Assembly: GCA_032719365.1 (NCBI GenBank) | Contig: CM064876.1 | Coordinates: forward strand, 61,375,864 to 61,439,863 | Origin: Prinsepia uniflora | Lineage: Eukaryota > Streptophyta > Magnoliopsida > Rosales > Rosaceae | Direction: 5' to 3' | Length of the DNA stretch: 64,000 bases | Shown: in pieces, positions 32,980 through 45,620 of the stretch | Layout: every line of letters starts with the position of its first letter | How positions within the stretch are numbered: the first letter of the stretch is position 1 | Notes under the pieces: model-generated | What the model was told of the DNA's origin: nothing | The model's input: the letters and a program-made list of their open reading frames with translations, nothing else | Databases searched by the model: none | Translations under genes and position numbers: made by a program

Positions 32980-33110
32980 TCCATTGTTTTCCCCCATTTC
33001 CTCTCCCTTTCTCTCTCTTCATTTCTTCTTCCTTTCTCCTTTCTCCTTCTTCCTGTTTGGTTCTCTTTCTCTCTCTCTCTCTTTATCTCTCCCTCTCGGG
33101 TGGTTTCCTT
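32980..33110. repeat. Pyrimidine-rich low-complexity tract with (CT)n
   Basis: CT-rich run including about ten CT units near 33061-33085. On the - strand of the surrounding LTR it is a GA-rich leader segment. Confidence 0.8.
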
Positions 33111-33276
33111 CATGGTTGTTTTCTTTTTCGACTTCTCTCCACTACAGTCACCAACACACATTATACACATATATAAGATTGTAGGTTGGTGGGGAAATGG
33201 AGAAAGAAAATATCAGGTTTTTCTAGACATGTGTCAACATCAAACAATATCTCATATTCAAAATTACCAAAATACC

Positions 33277-34011
33277 TGTCAGAACCCAACCCTCCTCGGT
33301 CAGGACCCGACTCATCTAGCACCATATTGTCCGCTTTGGGCCTCGCCCTCACGGTTTTGTTTTCGGGAGCTCATGGTGCAACTTCCCAAGGGGTCACCCA
33401 TCATGGAATTGCATCAGCCTCAATTCGCTTAACTTTGGGGTTCCAATCCCTCCCAAAGCCACTTGAGCTCCCAAAAGGCCTAGTGTTAGATAGGTGTGTG
33501 TCTACACTTTTAAGGCACACCACCAACCTCTCCCAGACCATTCCCCCCTCGTAGGAATGTGGGATCGTTCATCGTTCCCTACCGGACATGGGTTTTACAA
33601 TCCACCCCCTTAGGGCCCAGCGCCTCGTTGGCACACTTTCTGGTTGGGGTCTGGCTCTGATACCATTCTGTCAGGACCCGACTCTCCTCAGTCAGGACCC
33701 GACCCTCCTCGGTCAGGACCCGACTCATCTAGCACCATATTTTCCGCTTTGGACCCACCCTCACAGTTTTGTTTTCGGGAGCTCATGGTGCAACTTCCCA
33801 GGGGGTCACCCATCATGGAATTGCACCAGCCTCAACTCGCTTAACTTTGGGATTCCAATCCCCCCCAAAGCCACTTGAGCTCCCAAAAGGCCTAATGCTA
33901 GATAGGTGTGTGCCTACACCTTTAAGGCACACCACCAACCTCTCCCAGACTATTCCCCCCTCGCAAGAATGTAGGATCGTTCACCGTTCCCTCTAGGACA
34001 CGGGTCTTAAA
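33277..34011 (-). mobile_element. Cassandra-type TRIM with 5S-rRNA-derived LTRs
   Basis: A miniature LTR element on the - strand: left LTR 33277-33599 (323 bp), interior 33600-33668 (69 bp), right LTR 33669-34011 (343 bp), with target duplication ATACC (33272-33276 and 34012-34016). Read on the - strand, the 5' LTR ends GGGTCCTGACA and is followed by a TGGTATCAGAGCC primer site; the interior ends in a G-rich tract before TGTAAAACCC. Each LTR contains 5S-gene-like blocks (AAGTTAAGC, GATGGGTGACC, TGGGAAGT), the hallmark of Cassandra. The right LTR has about 21 bp more, from an extra repeat of its GACCCGA-type end. No coding capacity. Confidence 0.93.
33375..33450 (-). other. 5S-rRNA-derived segment in the Cassandra LTR (not a functional rRNA gene)
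   Basis: Reverse complements of AAAGTTAAGCG (33426-33436) and GATGGGTGACC (33391-33401) occur in 5S order and spacing, with a TGGGAAGT block following. These overlap the internal RNA polymerase III control region in 5S genes. A second copy is at about 33788-33860 in the other LTR. Confidence 0.85.
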
Positions 34012-34258
34012 ATACCCACGTATGTTAAAATTACCAAAATGCCCCTAGGTAATTTTGATCTGCATCGAATTCATTCGATCTCCGATTTCAGCTTGCCACC
34101 AGTCAACGGACTCAAAAGTTCGGACCTTCGTAACAATCCTTGTAGAATGTCGAAAAAGTGTTCATGTTAAAAAGTCAACCTTTGACCTTATAAGGGTAAA
34201 GCCATCATTCTTATTTTTACTTTCGAAATTTACTTTTCTCAAACTTCTGGGACGTTAC

Positions 34259-34340
34259 AACCTACCCCCTTTAAAAAAAATTTAGTCCTCAAAATTTGAG
34301 CAAGAAGATGTGTATACGGTGCCTGCATTAATGTCTCAGC
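34259..34340 (-). other. Polypurine tract and short internal remnant of the old - strand element
   Basis: On the - strand, AAAGGGGGTAGG precedes TGTAACG, and further out is TTTTGAGGACTAAATTT, the degenerate form of the GAAATTTC-flanked block seen beside the tracts of RLG-1 and RLG-2. The interior is cut here by a + strand LTR and resumes at 38488. Confidence 0.65.
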
Positions 34341-36483
34341 AATAACGGCCTAGAAATTCAAGTAAAGTAAATTTGGAAAAATAAAATTGAAAATAACGAT
34401 TTTGCCCTTATAAAGTCAAGAAGTTGATTTTTTAACCTGAACACTTTTTGGACCTTCTATGAAGGGCGTTACGAAGGTCTTGGATTCCTGAATCTATAGA
34501 CATGCAATATGCCGAAATCGGAGATTGAATAGATTCGGTATGGGTCAAAACTACCCAGGGGTATTAAGGAAGGCATGAAGTGAAGGAAGGAGGTTTGGGT
34601 TGAACCCATAACCTAAGCCCGAGAATCTAGATTTTGGCTCGTGAAACATCAAGGCATTTTGAAGCATCCTCATGTCTAGTCAGGGGTTCTGGGATGTTCG
34701 ATTCCCTAGGATCAGTATGAGTCAGAAATGTGAAGGTTAGGAAATGGAGAAGCTGCGGAGCTGATCAAGAAACCATGATCGAAAGACTAGTGCATCTGGT
34801 TAAGCTTTGAGCTAAGTTTTTTTTGAAATTTGAATTCATAAATCTCCTCTTAAGATCAATCACGTAAAATTGGACGTTTAAACCATGAAAAACGGTGAAT
34901 AAATAACTGGTTTCGAGTCGGGTTTAGGCCGCGAGTCGGACGACCTGGTTTGTAGGAAAATAGGACAAGGACTAAGGTTGAAGATGTACTGTGCATGCGC
35001 GTGGTCATCACGCGCAGAGGCCTGTGGTGGCACATGGGGACGCGTACCGTGGCATTCAGCTAGCCGGTCAGCATGAAACTTAATGTTTTCGATATTACAA
35101 GTTTAATGATACTGTTTTCGAGACGAAAATATATTGTCTCGGGATAGTTTTGACTATTTGAAGTGTTGAGTCTAGTTTTAAATTCTTATTTTAATTTCAA
35201 AACTTAAGGAATATAAAAATAAAAAAAAGGTTAGTTTTAGGTATTAATGATATTTAATGATGGATTATGTTGAATGGTAGTTTATAGGAATTATATTAAA
35301 GACGTGTTAGTTACATGTAACACCCCAGACATTCGAGGATTTTAATATTGAAATTTAACATATGAATTGACGTTTTTACCCTTGTGAATGGTATGGCCAA
35401 ATTGTTGACTTTTTGATTGGTGGGTCAAATGGACTTTGACCAGTGGCCGTGACGTAGTTCGGGACGTCACGAGTTCATAGACAGGTGGCACGTCTGATTC
35501 GGACGATCAGGGAAAAAGTTATGACTATCGGAAGTTCAGGGGCATTACCGTAATTTGGACTTTGGGGGGAAAATGTTTACTTTTCGTTTGGCAACTAATT
35601 TTCACATGACTCAAGGACCGTTAGGTAGGTCTCGATGTCCTGAGTCCGTAGGCAGGCGGCACGCCGAAATCGGACTTCGTACGAGGAAGTTATGGTCATA
35701 AATGTGAAATCGGGAGGTTCGTGTCTCGATTTTTGTGTCGAATATTTTATTCTGACATTCTGATTGGAGGACACCTGGATGAGTGACAAGTGTCACTCAC
35801 CCATTGGCTAGATTGGATCAGATCCACTATGGGATTAAATAGCATTAAAATCCACTTTTGATCTCAGCCATTGATTTGAAGTACCCCAGATCTAATCTGA
35901 ACCATTGATCTCATCCTTGAGATCAAATCTGGACCGTCCGTTTCCTTTCCCTCCATTCTTTATATTTCCTACCCGAAATGCGCATTCTGTCAATTTTGAA
36001 CAAACACCCCAACTCATCACCCATTCTCTGTGTCTGCGTGTGGGGGACTCACTGGTGAGGCTGAGAGACGGCGGTGAACGGTGGCAGACGGCGGCAAGGT
36101 AGGTGGTTCCTAACCTGAAATTGCTTAAAAACTCAGAAAATGGAAGCCTGTTTTCCAACGTGTTTTGTCGTGTTCTATTGATCCTATTCGATTCTATGGA
36201 CTGGTAGGAAACTTTAGGACGTGATTTCGTGGTCTGAGGTGACCTGAACGGTGGTTAAACGGCGACGGGAACCCAGGTCTGTTCATCGAGGTAAGCCTTC
36301 GATCCTGTCTGTGTTTGTTGATTTTAATTAGCTAGAACTTTTTCCGGGATTAAGACGAGTAGTTAGGAACAAACCTGAACAAAAATGATTGAGAAATGAT
36401 GAAATGATGACCGGGTCATGATCGCGGGTTTGATCGACCTAAGTTGCAGAGATACGGGTCAACCGTCTGAGGACAGAGGTGAT

Positions 36484-36805
36484 GACGTGGCACCTTGTCA
36501 GACCTGTCAGGTGACGTGGACCACTCGTGAGCCGACATGTGTCACATGTCAGTGCACATTCAGCACTGACATGTCAGTGACGTGGCCCAATCTGGGACTG
36601 CCACGTGTCACTAACATGTCAGTGACGTGGACCAGTGCCGTGCTGACACGTGGCACATGTCAGATCTGACACGTGGCCTGACAGATCAGTGAGATGGACC
36701 AATCGGGTGTTGACACGTGGCACCTATCAGAGTCTGACATGTCAGACCTGACAGCTGTCAGATGACGTCATGCTGACGTCAGCAGTGACGTCAGCGATGA
36801 CGTCA
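36484..36805 (+). promoter_or_regulatory. Dense G-box and TGACGTCA array in S2
   Basis: Four CACGTG G-boxes with many ACATGTCAG, GTGACGTGG and CTGACATGTCAG variants lead into four TGACGTCA octamers at 36763-36805. These are ACGT-core sites typical of plant bZIP and bHLH binding. Function is inferred. Confidence 0.7.
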
Positions 36806-37142
36806 GTAGGGACTGTTCCTGCGTTGACCGACGCGTTGACCGGCGCGTGGGGGCACGTGTGAACAGTGTTTTTGGTGGGACCACCACCATTCTTTAGGTT
36901 TCGACGATCCGGATCCAATGGCGGTGGTTTCAGGTCGATCGGAGATCATTAAGTTGGTCAAAATGAGGTTTATTGCCTCAGGAAGCGCGTTCGGGTGGCT
37001 TTTCCGGGCCGGTTTTGGTCTAGGGTTTCATGGTTAAATGTTAGGGATTTGTATTGACCTTTACGTATACTTTGGATATGACAGGGATTGTACAATTGTA
37101 CCAGAACGAGGGTATACGTTCGATTTTCAGCAGGATTGTACT

Positions 37143-37805
37143 GTGAGTGGGCCCGATTTCATTAAACCCTTGCATGCTTAAATGTTTTCTGATTTACTTA
37201 TATGTTCACATGCTGGAATCAAGAAATGGTTTTGATGATATTGAAATTTTGGTTATGGCACGTTTCACGGTATTTGGGCATGAGACCCGTCTGATGAAAC
37301 GTAACGATCGGTTCGGATTTTACCTATGTACATATATGTTTTGCATGTGGATATCAATAAAATGTATTTGGTACTGCACTGTATAGATCCTTCCATATGA
37401 TATTGTCTCCTCCGGATGAGGTACCCCGGAGTGGTCACGGACGTCTAGAACGTCCAGCGTCTATGACGCTAAGCATCAGGGATGCTGTAACCGAACAGGG
37501 TTCGGGGATGGAACTCGGAATCGAGACCCGAGTGGCACGCGTAGCCTTGTGATTGTGACCTTATTGGACGTCAGAGACGTCAGACATCAGGGATGTCGGG
37601 ATTGGAGTGTATAGTGCAGTGGCTAAAATTATGTTTATGGTTTTATTATATGCCTTATGGTTTATATTATATGATTGATGGTTTTAAATTCGGTTGCATG
37701 CATGTTTGGAAAACGGAGGGGTAAATTATATGTTTTACTTATCAAATGATTTCATAAACTTGAGTTTCGGTCCACTCACCCTTAATGTTTTGGTAACCCC
37801 TCCAG
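37143..37805 (+). other. Candidate leader intron 2 in S2
   Basis: Starts GTGAGTGGGCC after exon-like block 37085-37142 (58 bp, preceded by TATGACAG) and ends CCCCTCCAG. The partner GGTCCACTCAC is at 37769-37779. The donor at the end of exon 1 would be GAG-GTAAGC (36291). Confidence 0.5.
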
Positions 37806-38487
37806 GTCGTGCTAATGAGGTAGAGGAGGAACCTGAGGCTGAGGCATAGATCCACTTCTGCGTACCTGAACCCCTGTTGGGCGGTGTACCCGCAGGTTTA
37901 TGTTAGAGTCGTGCTCACAACTTGTAGTTTGGATTTCATCCCTTGTCTGACATCTGTTTATTTCGGATTTGATGTAAAACTTTAATTTGGTTTTTATGCA
38001 TTTGAACGTTTAAGGTTAAAACTGGAACATTATTTTGGGTGTCAGACGGGAGCAGGGCACGTCCCCATGTGGTCCCAGAGAGGATCGGGGCGGGTCCTGT
38101 CATTACATGAGAGAGGTATGGAAATAGACTTTACACTATTATGCACGCATATCATTTCAATAGTTTTATTATATAATTTATAACATTAATGTTAATTATA
38201 ATAGTTCAAATATAAGAATATTTAAATATATTTAGCGAATTGATGCTCGAAAGTAGTCAAATTAGCGGTTTCCACTACTTGAAGGGGTCTGTGGGTTGGA
38301 TGTGGGTGTTAACTCTGCATATATGGATTCTCTTCGGTTGACCTATCACGATATGGTTATGGATTATGTAAGAAAAATCTCTTGTATGACAACAATTTTA
38401 AGGGTAAATCTTGGTAAACTTGAATTGGTTGTCAGACAAAAGTAGGACTGGCACGATTTTCAAAGTAGTTTAGGGGTGGTCCTGTCA

Positions 38488-41400
38488 TTGGCTCCTTTGT
38501 GGCCTCTTCCACAACACTTCCATCAAGATAAGAGTTTTTTGGCACACCACCTTACCCTTTCATTCTAAAATATGCATAGGTTGTTCTTCAAGCCTTAAAT
38601 TTTCTTGAATCTCAATAGAATGTTGTTTCAACACATGTAACCCATCATATAAGTACTTTCTAAGTAACGAATGTCAATCTGTAGGCTACTAGGCCTATCC
38701 TTTCAATAAACTCATATGGCCTAATATAGTGGGGAATCAATTTCCCATTTACCAAACCGCATAATACCCTCATCACGTCTACCAAAATTTGATTAGTCCT
38801 CTCAGACTAACCTTTCATCTAAGAATAAAAGTCATGCTAAACTGAAACTTGTTCTAAAAGACCTCTACAAACTCTGTTAGAATCTCGATGTAATCCTCGA
38901 ATCTCGATCAAACACGATTGACTCTGGGATTTCGTGTAGTACTAACCTCATCAATAAATCGTTTCGCATATTATTCCAAACAAAAATTTTCTCTTATTAG
39001 CCATACACAATTACGTTTCAAATCATGTAAATCATATACCGTGGGATCACAAAAATTATACCATACTTTTAAACAATCAGTGACCCTCGTTTCTAGAATC
39101 CCTGCTCATAAACTCATACAAAATCACATAGAAATAAGTAGCAGTAAGCCAAACCAAAATTAATACCCATTCAATATCAATAAATCAACCAACCATTTAG
39201 TACTCATAAATTAAACCATTCATTAGGGACGAAAAAAAGTACGAAATTGCAACTACGTTTAAACTTGAGTGACTTCGGGATCTCGTGTAATCTAATTAAA
39301 TCACATAAGCAGTCTAAGGAACTGTACTAGGCATCGTTCGGGCCATATCTAGGAACTGCACTTACACACTATCTAGACAAGTATAAAATCTCATCACATT
39401 CCTCAAGGCCTTGCCTCTGCTAGCCGAGCATTACTAATCAACAACTTAAGGTCTAGTTACAAAAATACTACACGTAGGCTAGTACCCTGAGCATTAATCG
39501 TCTAGGAAAACATATTACTACAATACAGGGCAAAATCCCTAGATTAAATCACACAACAAAAACTCTTAACTTACCTTCCAAATCATGACATTACTAAACC
39601 AGGATTGAACCTAAGTACCATTTCCTCAAAGTACCATAAAATAATCGTATCCAAAACCACACAAAATTTATTTAACACTAATACTTGACTTAACACCAAG
39701 ATAAAACATAACCAAAACTCGGGCCTACAACAATATCTTGAGTTCCTTTCAAACTCTTATTCAATCTTGACTTCTTTCAAATCTCAGTCTAATATCCTGA
39801 CTCGTGTCCAAGTTCTAAATCATTGTCCAAATCCCTGTCACCACTAACATGTCTAAACATCAGGTAAAATCTTCATTATTCACACCTTATCTAATAGAAG
39901 GTTTTTTCATTGCTTCAACTTTTTACTTATGCATCCTAATCAAGGGAGCTGGTTATCTATCTACGGTCTCCCAAACTTTGTCATACTCTAAATTCGTAGA
40001 AGTCGAAATACAAAATTCATTATCAAGTGAATCTCACTCCTATTCAAGAATCGGAAGTAACTTCCAAGTTTCATATGGCTTCCATCATTAAATCTTTTTT
40101 CTTCTGGCATATCGCGATATCTATCCATAAACTCCGTCATCTATCAATTCATGCCAGTTTATCAACAATGTTTCATGTGAGTACAATACATCTTGGTTTC
40201 TTCCAGATGCATTGTATAAGTTGAGACATATAATCCACAGACTTCCTGCTCAAGGTACTAGCCACTACATTGGCTTTCTTTAGACAATACTCGATAGTAT
40301 ATTCACAATTCTTAACCAATTTTCACCCACCTCTGTTGTCTCAGGTTTAGGCTCTATGGCTGAATACATACTTTAAACTCTTATGGTCCATAAAAATCCT
40401 GCATTTCTCTCTATAAAGATAGTGGTTTCAGAACTTGAATGAGTGTACAACTGTCGCCAACTCCAAATCATATGCAGAGTTGTTTCACTTATGAAGTTTA
40501 ATTGTCTGAATGTATAAGCAATAACCTTTCTATGATGTATGAATACACATCTTAGATCTTGTAATGATGCATCACTATAAATCTCAAACTCTCCATTACT
40601 ATCAAGAAGGTTAATACTGGAGCAAAAATCAACCATATTTTTAGTTTCTGAATACTCCGCTCTTAGTCATAATCCTAAATGAACTTCACACCCTTCCTAA
40701 TCAGACAAATCAACGGAGCTGTAATTGTAAAGGGCACTTCTATAAACCATCTGTAATATCCTTCTAGTCTCAAAAACTTTTTACCTTTTGTTAACGTCTT
40801 TGATTAACCCAATCAGCCACTACTTTTGTTTCCTGAGGGTTTATGCTGGTTCTGTTAGCTGACATCACATGCCCCTAGAAAACCAATACTAATTAGCCAA
40901 CCTAACATTAGTTGAACATGCATACAACTGATTCCATTTTAATGTGTTTGCCGTTACCACAAATCAATCCAAGAATGATCGAAATACCCTATTCATTAAA
41001 TCCATAAACGTTACTAGGGCATTGATCAATCTGAATGACATTATTAAGAACTTATAATAACCATATCTCATATGAAAGACTATTTTCAGAATATCATCCT
41101 CTTTTATTCTTAACTTATGATATTTGAATCACAATTCAATTTTTGAAAAGTGTCTAGCGCCTCTAAATTGTTCAACATATTATTTCTCCAAGGCAGCGGG
41201 TATTTATTTTGTATTATCACCTTATTGACCTGCATGTAATCAATACACAAAACATTAATCCATTATCCTAACTCCTATTAAAGTCCAAATTTGATAGTCA
41301 TAATCCATGCTACTACCGGTATGCTTAGTCATTAAACAAAACATTACTATACGCGTCGGATCCCATAGAAGGTCTTTCATCATCTTAAACCTCAAACACT

Positions 41401-41668
41401 CACTCTAACAAAAAAAAATTTATTCAACTTTCACATCTTGATCCAACGTGCTCACAAATACTATATCTTTCGCTTATTTTCTTACTTACTATCCGAACCC
41501 ACACAAGTTTTCCTATATTAGAGTGTAACATTTGCTATTCAACTAATAATCCAAATCCAATTCCAGACCTATAACTATCTTAGGCTTATATACTTGTCTC
41601 ATTAACAGGCCGTGCACAGGCCTCGATTCTCGGAGGCATGGCATTAGCAAGCACAACCCAGAAACCTA
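38488..41668 (-). pseudogene. Degenerate Ty3/gypsy pol remnant
   Basis: Fragments in - strand order. A chromodomain-like VEEAT block lies near 38490-38540. The integrase end of the D,D35E core is around 38800-38815, where the DGQSERT codons carry a TAG in place of the Gln codon. An RNase H piece at 40373-40636 keeps S-D-A-S-L and KVIAY. Presumed RT decay follows to about 41500. Stops and frameshifts are everywhere. A primer-site-like CTCTGATACC (41669-41678) sits beside the LTR starting at 41683, so that LTR would be this element's 5' LTR. Confidence 0.65.
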
Positions 41669-41724
41669 CTCTGATACCTCGTTGACAGGACCCACTCCTT
41701 ACCTTGGTAACTACGCAAGACCGA

Positions 41725-42043
41725 TGAGTAAGACCCGTGAGCTCAGAACGGTGAGCGAGACTCGTGAGCATGGAAAGGCAAGATTGGTGAACAATCTCAC
41801 ATCGATCGGGGAGAGAAAGGTGAAATCCCTTATATGTGTGGTCATGTATCTATCTAACACAAGGCCTTTTGGGAGTTCACTGTTTTTGGATTCCTTGGGA
41901 ACTCCAAAGTTAAGCCAGTTGAGGCTGGTGCAATCCCAAGATGGGTGACCTACTGGGAAGTTGCACGTGAGCTCCCGAAAACAAAACCATGAGGGATGGG
42001 CCCAAAGCGGACAATATTGTGTTAGATAGACCGGGTTGTGACA
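41725..42043 (+). mobile_element. Solo Cassandra-type LTR, + strand
   Basis: About 319 bp, from GAGTAAGACCCG to GGGTTGTGACA. It contains a + strand 5S-like block at 41896-41966 (GAACTCC, AAGTTAAGCC, GATGGGTGACC, TGGGAAGTTG) and the CAAAGCGGACAATAT tail shared with 33277-34011. It seems to split the end of the E left LTR. Exact ends and target duplication are unclear. Confidence 0.75.
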
Positions 42044-42195
42044 CGAAAGCCAGACACCCGTCTAACCCCCGTGTAACACGAAGGCCAGACAAGGGATAAC
42101 CTGAACCAACAGCCCATTCGGGCTTCTAGAGTGCGCCCGGATCAGTGGTGGAGTGTGATGTCTCGGTCACCGCTACAGCCCGTACTGCGATCAAC

Positions 42196-43380
42196 CTGAA
42201 GGGCATTAAAAACCATAAAAGCTGTGAGTGGACGAAAATAAATAATTTAATAAAACACATTTCTTAAAAGACATGTATGCCCTTCACGTAAAAACCATGC
42301 ATGCATTCATAAACGAGTTAAATTAAATATAATAAAAATTGTTTATAAAACCAAAGCCATTTCGTTCCTCAAATCATTAGGGCCTTAGCCCAAAACCATA
42401 AAATCAACCAAGTGTGGGAACTCAGCCCAAAACCATAAAACAAAAAAATCTGTATATCCAAATCCATGAGGGCCACTACCCAAATCCAGAAATCCGTAAA
42501 TCCAAATCCATGTGAGCCACTGCCCAAATCCATTTATTAAACACAAAAAAAAAACCATTTCATAAATCCAATAAATCATATTTACCAAATACCCATCCTC
42601 GTCATCCCAGATTCCTAGCGTCCCAGACGCTTGATGTCCTAGACGTCATATCACAATCTAAGGCTACGCGTGCCGCCTGGGGTCTCTCCGAGTCTATCTA
42701 TGACATTCCAGACGTCTGATGTCTCAGACGTCTAATAATAACAATCCTGCTCTTGATTCACTATACGGTCTGGTCGCTCTGTACAATGATCCCTCACAGG
42801 CAATGCGCCGTGACTTCTCTAGTGTCGCAAACATCTGGAGGAGACCATCCACATATCCTCATATAAGGATGGTATATGAAAAACGTCTTTATAAAATCAT
42901 TTCAAAACATCTCAACGGGGCCATGCCCGGAATTTCCATGAAACCATAATAAATCCAGAAATCCAAGTACTCAAATCCAAATCCGTTTTAGGGTCTCCGA
43001 ACCCGAAATCACATTTATAATCCACAAATGGAACTCATGCCCGATATCGTAACCAACTGGGCCTCTAGCCTGATCATGTAAACCAAATGGGTCTCCAGCC
43101 CGACATCTCATTAAATCAAATGGACTCCAAGTTCGATAGTTTCCAATCAAATGGGTCTCATGCCCGATTCTATATTTCCAAATCCAAAACCATTCCATTA
43201 AACCATTATTGAAAACATAAGCATATGTAAATCGAACATAAAACCATACGCCTCGAAATACGTGTAAATATGTAAATACCAAATACCACAAATATATGTA
43301 TTCAAGGCATTCAAACATAGATATAAAACATATAAAACAGTTATGCATGCATCATATTTCGAAAACAAAAGTCCACTCAC
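42196..43380 (-). other. Candidate leader intron 2 in E left LTR
   Basis: On the - strand the donor GTGAGTGGAC starts at 43380 and the acceptor CCCTTCAG ends at 42196. The ten-base start pairs exactly with the partner at 42224-42233. Exon-like block 43459-43381 (79 bp) is preceded by GGACAA instead of GGACAG, so this old copy has probably lost its first acceptor. Confidence 0.45.
42610..42745 (-). repeat. Short hairpin train in E left LTR
   Basis: AGCGT/ACGCT with loop CCCAG (42617-42631), then TGATGT/ACGTCA with one wobble, and GACGT/ATGTC-type units near 42711-42735. The style matches the RLG-2 train although the LTRs are otherwise diverged. Confidence 0.65.
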
Positions 43381-43747
43381 AGACCGTCCTAGCTATCGCA
43401 TCGATAGGCGTGCCATAAGCCTCCCGGAGGCTAATCCACCATCTTCAGAACTTCCAAACTTGTCCAAATCATACTCGATGGTCACTAACTATCTATATAA
43501 GTCTATAGGATAAAACCCCAAAACTCCTGAAAAAGTCAACGTGTCCCGGACACGTTTCCTGAGGTGAAAAACCTCGATTGTACCTACCTAACGATCTTCG
43601 ATCGATCCGAAATCACCACCATTGGATCCGAATCATCGAAACCCTTCGAATGACACTGGTCCCACCTTCAAATTCACGCTCACGTGCCCCACGTGCGTGG
43701 TTAACTCTGGAAAAAGTTAACTCAACTAACGTCAGGAAAGTTAACGC

Positions 43748-43901
43748 TGACGTCAAAGGCCAACGTTGGCGTCAGAGGTCAATGCTGACGTCAGCACTGA
43801 AAACTCTGACAGTGTCACGTGTCAGCCTGCCATTAGTCCCTTCCTGACATGTCAGTCTGACATTTCAGACCTGACATAATGACGTCACCCTGATGACGTC
43901 A
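43748..43901 (-). promoter_or_regulatory. TGACGTCA cluster in E left LTR
   Basis: Four TGACGTCA octamers (first at 43748, last at 43894-43901) with nearby CACGTG-like sites (from about 43682). It parallels the arrays in RLG-2 and S2. Confidence 0.65.
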
Positions 43902-45620
43902 TCGCTGAAGTAAGATCATCCTTGTAACTACCCGTCCCGGAATTGTGATTAGTTTAGTGGATAATGATGGATTAGTGTGATTAATCGGTGATATGGGCGA
44001 TTTTGGACGGATAGTGCAAAATGACAGTTTTGCCCCTAGAATGGGTGAACGATTGACTTTTAGTTCGGGCGGTCAAATAGACTTTGCCCGATGACTATGA
44101 CGTAGTTCTGGACGTCACGAATCCGTATATAGGTGGCATGTCCGATTCCGAAATTCGAGGAAAACATTATGATGTTTGGAAGTTCAGGGTTATTTTGGTA
44201 ATTTAGTTGGAAAGGGGCAAACTGTTGACTTTTTATACGACATGGATTAGTCACACGTTTCGAGGACCGTTAGGTAGGTCTTGATCCCCTGAGTACAATG
44301 ACAGGCGGCACATTGTCATTGGACTTCAGACGGTTCAGTTGCAAGGCTAAGTACGTGAGGGACAAAATGGTACTTTGTCATTTGGGAACATTTTGGTCAT
44401 TTGGCTATCTTGGGATCTGTGCCCAGAGAAAATAGGACACCTGGTGCATTGGGAAATATGCCCAATGGATGTGGGACACTTGTCCCTTGCTGGAAGGTCG
44501 TGGAATCCTCCCACACCGTCTCAATTGAGTTTTAAAACGATCGTGCATAAGTATGTGTTTGATGAGGAACAGAAAAACAGAGGAAAACCATGAAACAATC
44601 CCTTAAAATCCTGTGACACTTCACTATCTATTAATAGTGTGTGAAGTAAAATGAGAGAGTGGGAAGAGCCGAGTGTGGTGGTGTCTTGGTGGAGCGCCGT
44701 CGTGGACGGTGGCCATGAAATCATAAAAAACAGAGGACCTGTGAATCGTGAGCAACAATTGGTTCAAACACCTTCATGATGCGATCTTTTGTCCGTGAAG
44801 TGTGAGTGAAAAATGGAAAGGGAAGAGAGACGAAGCTGGTGGTGGCCACAGGGGTGGACGACGGTGAGGTAAGATTGATTTCCCATGAAAGTCTTCTTTA
44901 TATTCAAAAATGGTAGATCGTGTTTCAGGGGTTAATAGGTAAATTGGTTAATTGGAACAAGGTTTGGAGGTCAAAAGGGAATGAGTGGACTTGGAAGCAC
45001 GGCTTGGGGTTGCCAGAAATACAAGAACACAGAGGAGGAAAGTCGAAGGTTCGAAGGTTGATCGGGAAGGTATACTTTCATGCTCAAATTGATGTTTTGA
45101 CGCCGTAGATTAATAGGAAACACTTAGAGGAAGCTTTAGGGTTGAACAAAATTGAAAACGGATCAAAATTGGACGATTTAGGGGGTTAAACCGTCCAAGC
45201 CGGTTCGGCTGGATCGGGCTGGACCAGACCGGTTCGAACCCAGTCTAACAGAGGTTGAAGGAGACTGTTCCTTGGCGCGTGAAGCCCACCAGCAGCCCCT
45301 TAGGGAGGCGCATGGGGGCGCTTGACACAGAATCTGGGGAAGCTTTCAACACGAATTTTAAAGTATTCGATGTAACGAACATTTTGGGAGTGGTATCGAG
45401 TCGATCGGACACTGTTTCGATTTGTTTCGGATATCCGAAGGATTTAGGGCTCGTTTAAAAATAGTTAAAAATTCGAAAAAATTACGGGGTTTTAGTAGAA
45501 GCTTAATGAAGTAGTTAGTGACCTTATTATGAGATTTGGACAGGTTCGGGTAAGCCGGTGAAAACGGATTAGCCGGGAACGGCATAATGCACGCGTATCG
45601 AGGCGGCGCGCTAATGGTAT

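Larger units (their letters stand above)
30672..34258 (-). repeat. Old - strand Tekay-type LTR with two nested insertions
   Basis: On the - strand it starts TGTAACGTCCC at 34258, right after a polypurine-type tract (34259-34272), and ends ...GTCCTGTTA at 30672. That order makes it the 3' LTR of a - strand element. Its 3' end resembles the LTR end at 41683. GTGAGTGGAC at 30875-30884 on the + strand and GTCTACTCAC at 32203-32212 form the same conserved complementary pair, with one mismatch. The hAT-like element 31308-31877 and the Cassandra element 33277-34011 were inserted later. Without them it is about 2.27 kb. Confidence 0.7.
35316..38102 (+). mobile_element. S2: solo LTR related to RLG-2, 2787 bp
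   Basis: Begins TGTAACACCCC and ends CCTGTCA, with perfect TTACA target duplications (35311-35315 and 38103-38107). It aligns over its length with the RLG-2 LTR, including the hairpin train (37439-37597) and a 663-bp candidate intron (37143-37805). It differs in the middle, where a CACGTG and ACATGT-rich array (36484-36720) precedes four TGACGTCA sites. Confidence 0.95.
34341..38487 (+). repeat. Old + strand LTR of the same family as 30672-34258, interrupted by solo LTR S2
   Basis: 34341-34560 aligns with the reverse complement of 34055-34258: shared blocks include AAGTAAATTT, TTGCCCTTATAA-like, GAACACTTTTTGGACCTTC-like and GAAATCGGAGAT. It resumes after S2 and ends GTCAGACAAAAGTAGGAC...GGTCCTGTCA at 38487. 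No primer site follows, so it may be a solo LTR. Flanks TCAGC and TTGGC differ, so no clean target duplication is visible. Confidence 0.6.

Noticed and set aside
32928..33170. 80-codon Lys/Arg/Glu-rich frame on the - strand
   Set aside because: It translates a GA-rich low-complexity tract in an old LTR.
33375..33450. A 5S rRNA gene
   Set aside because: Only part of 5S is recognisable and it sits within Cassandra LTRs (also at 33788 and 41896). It is a retrotransposon component.
42385..43380. Hydrophobic, Trp/Gly-rich frames on the - strand
   Set aside because: Produced by reading GGATTTGG and GGGCCACTGCCC type repeats of the LTR. No protein family fits.
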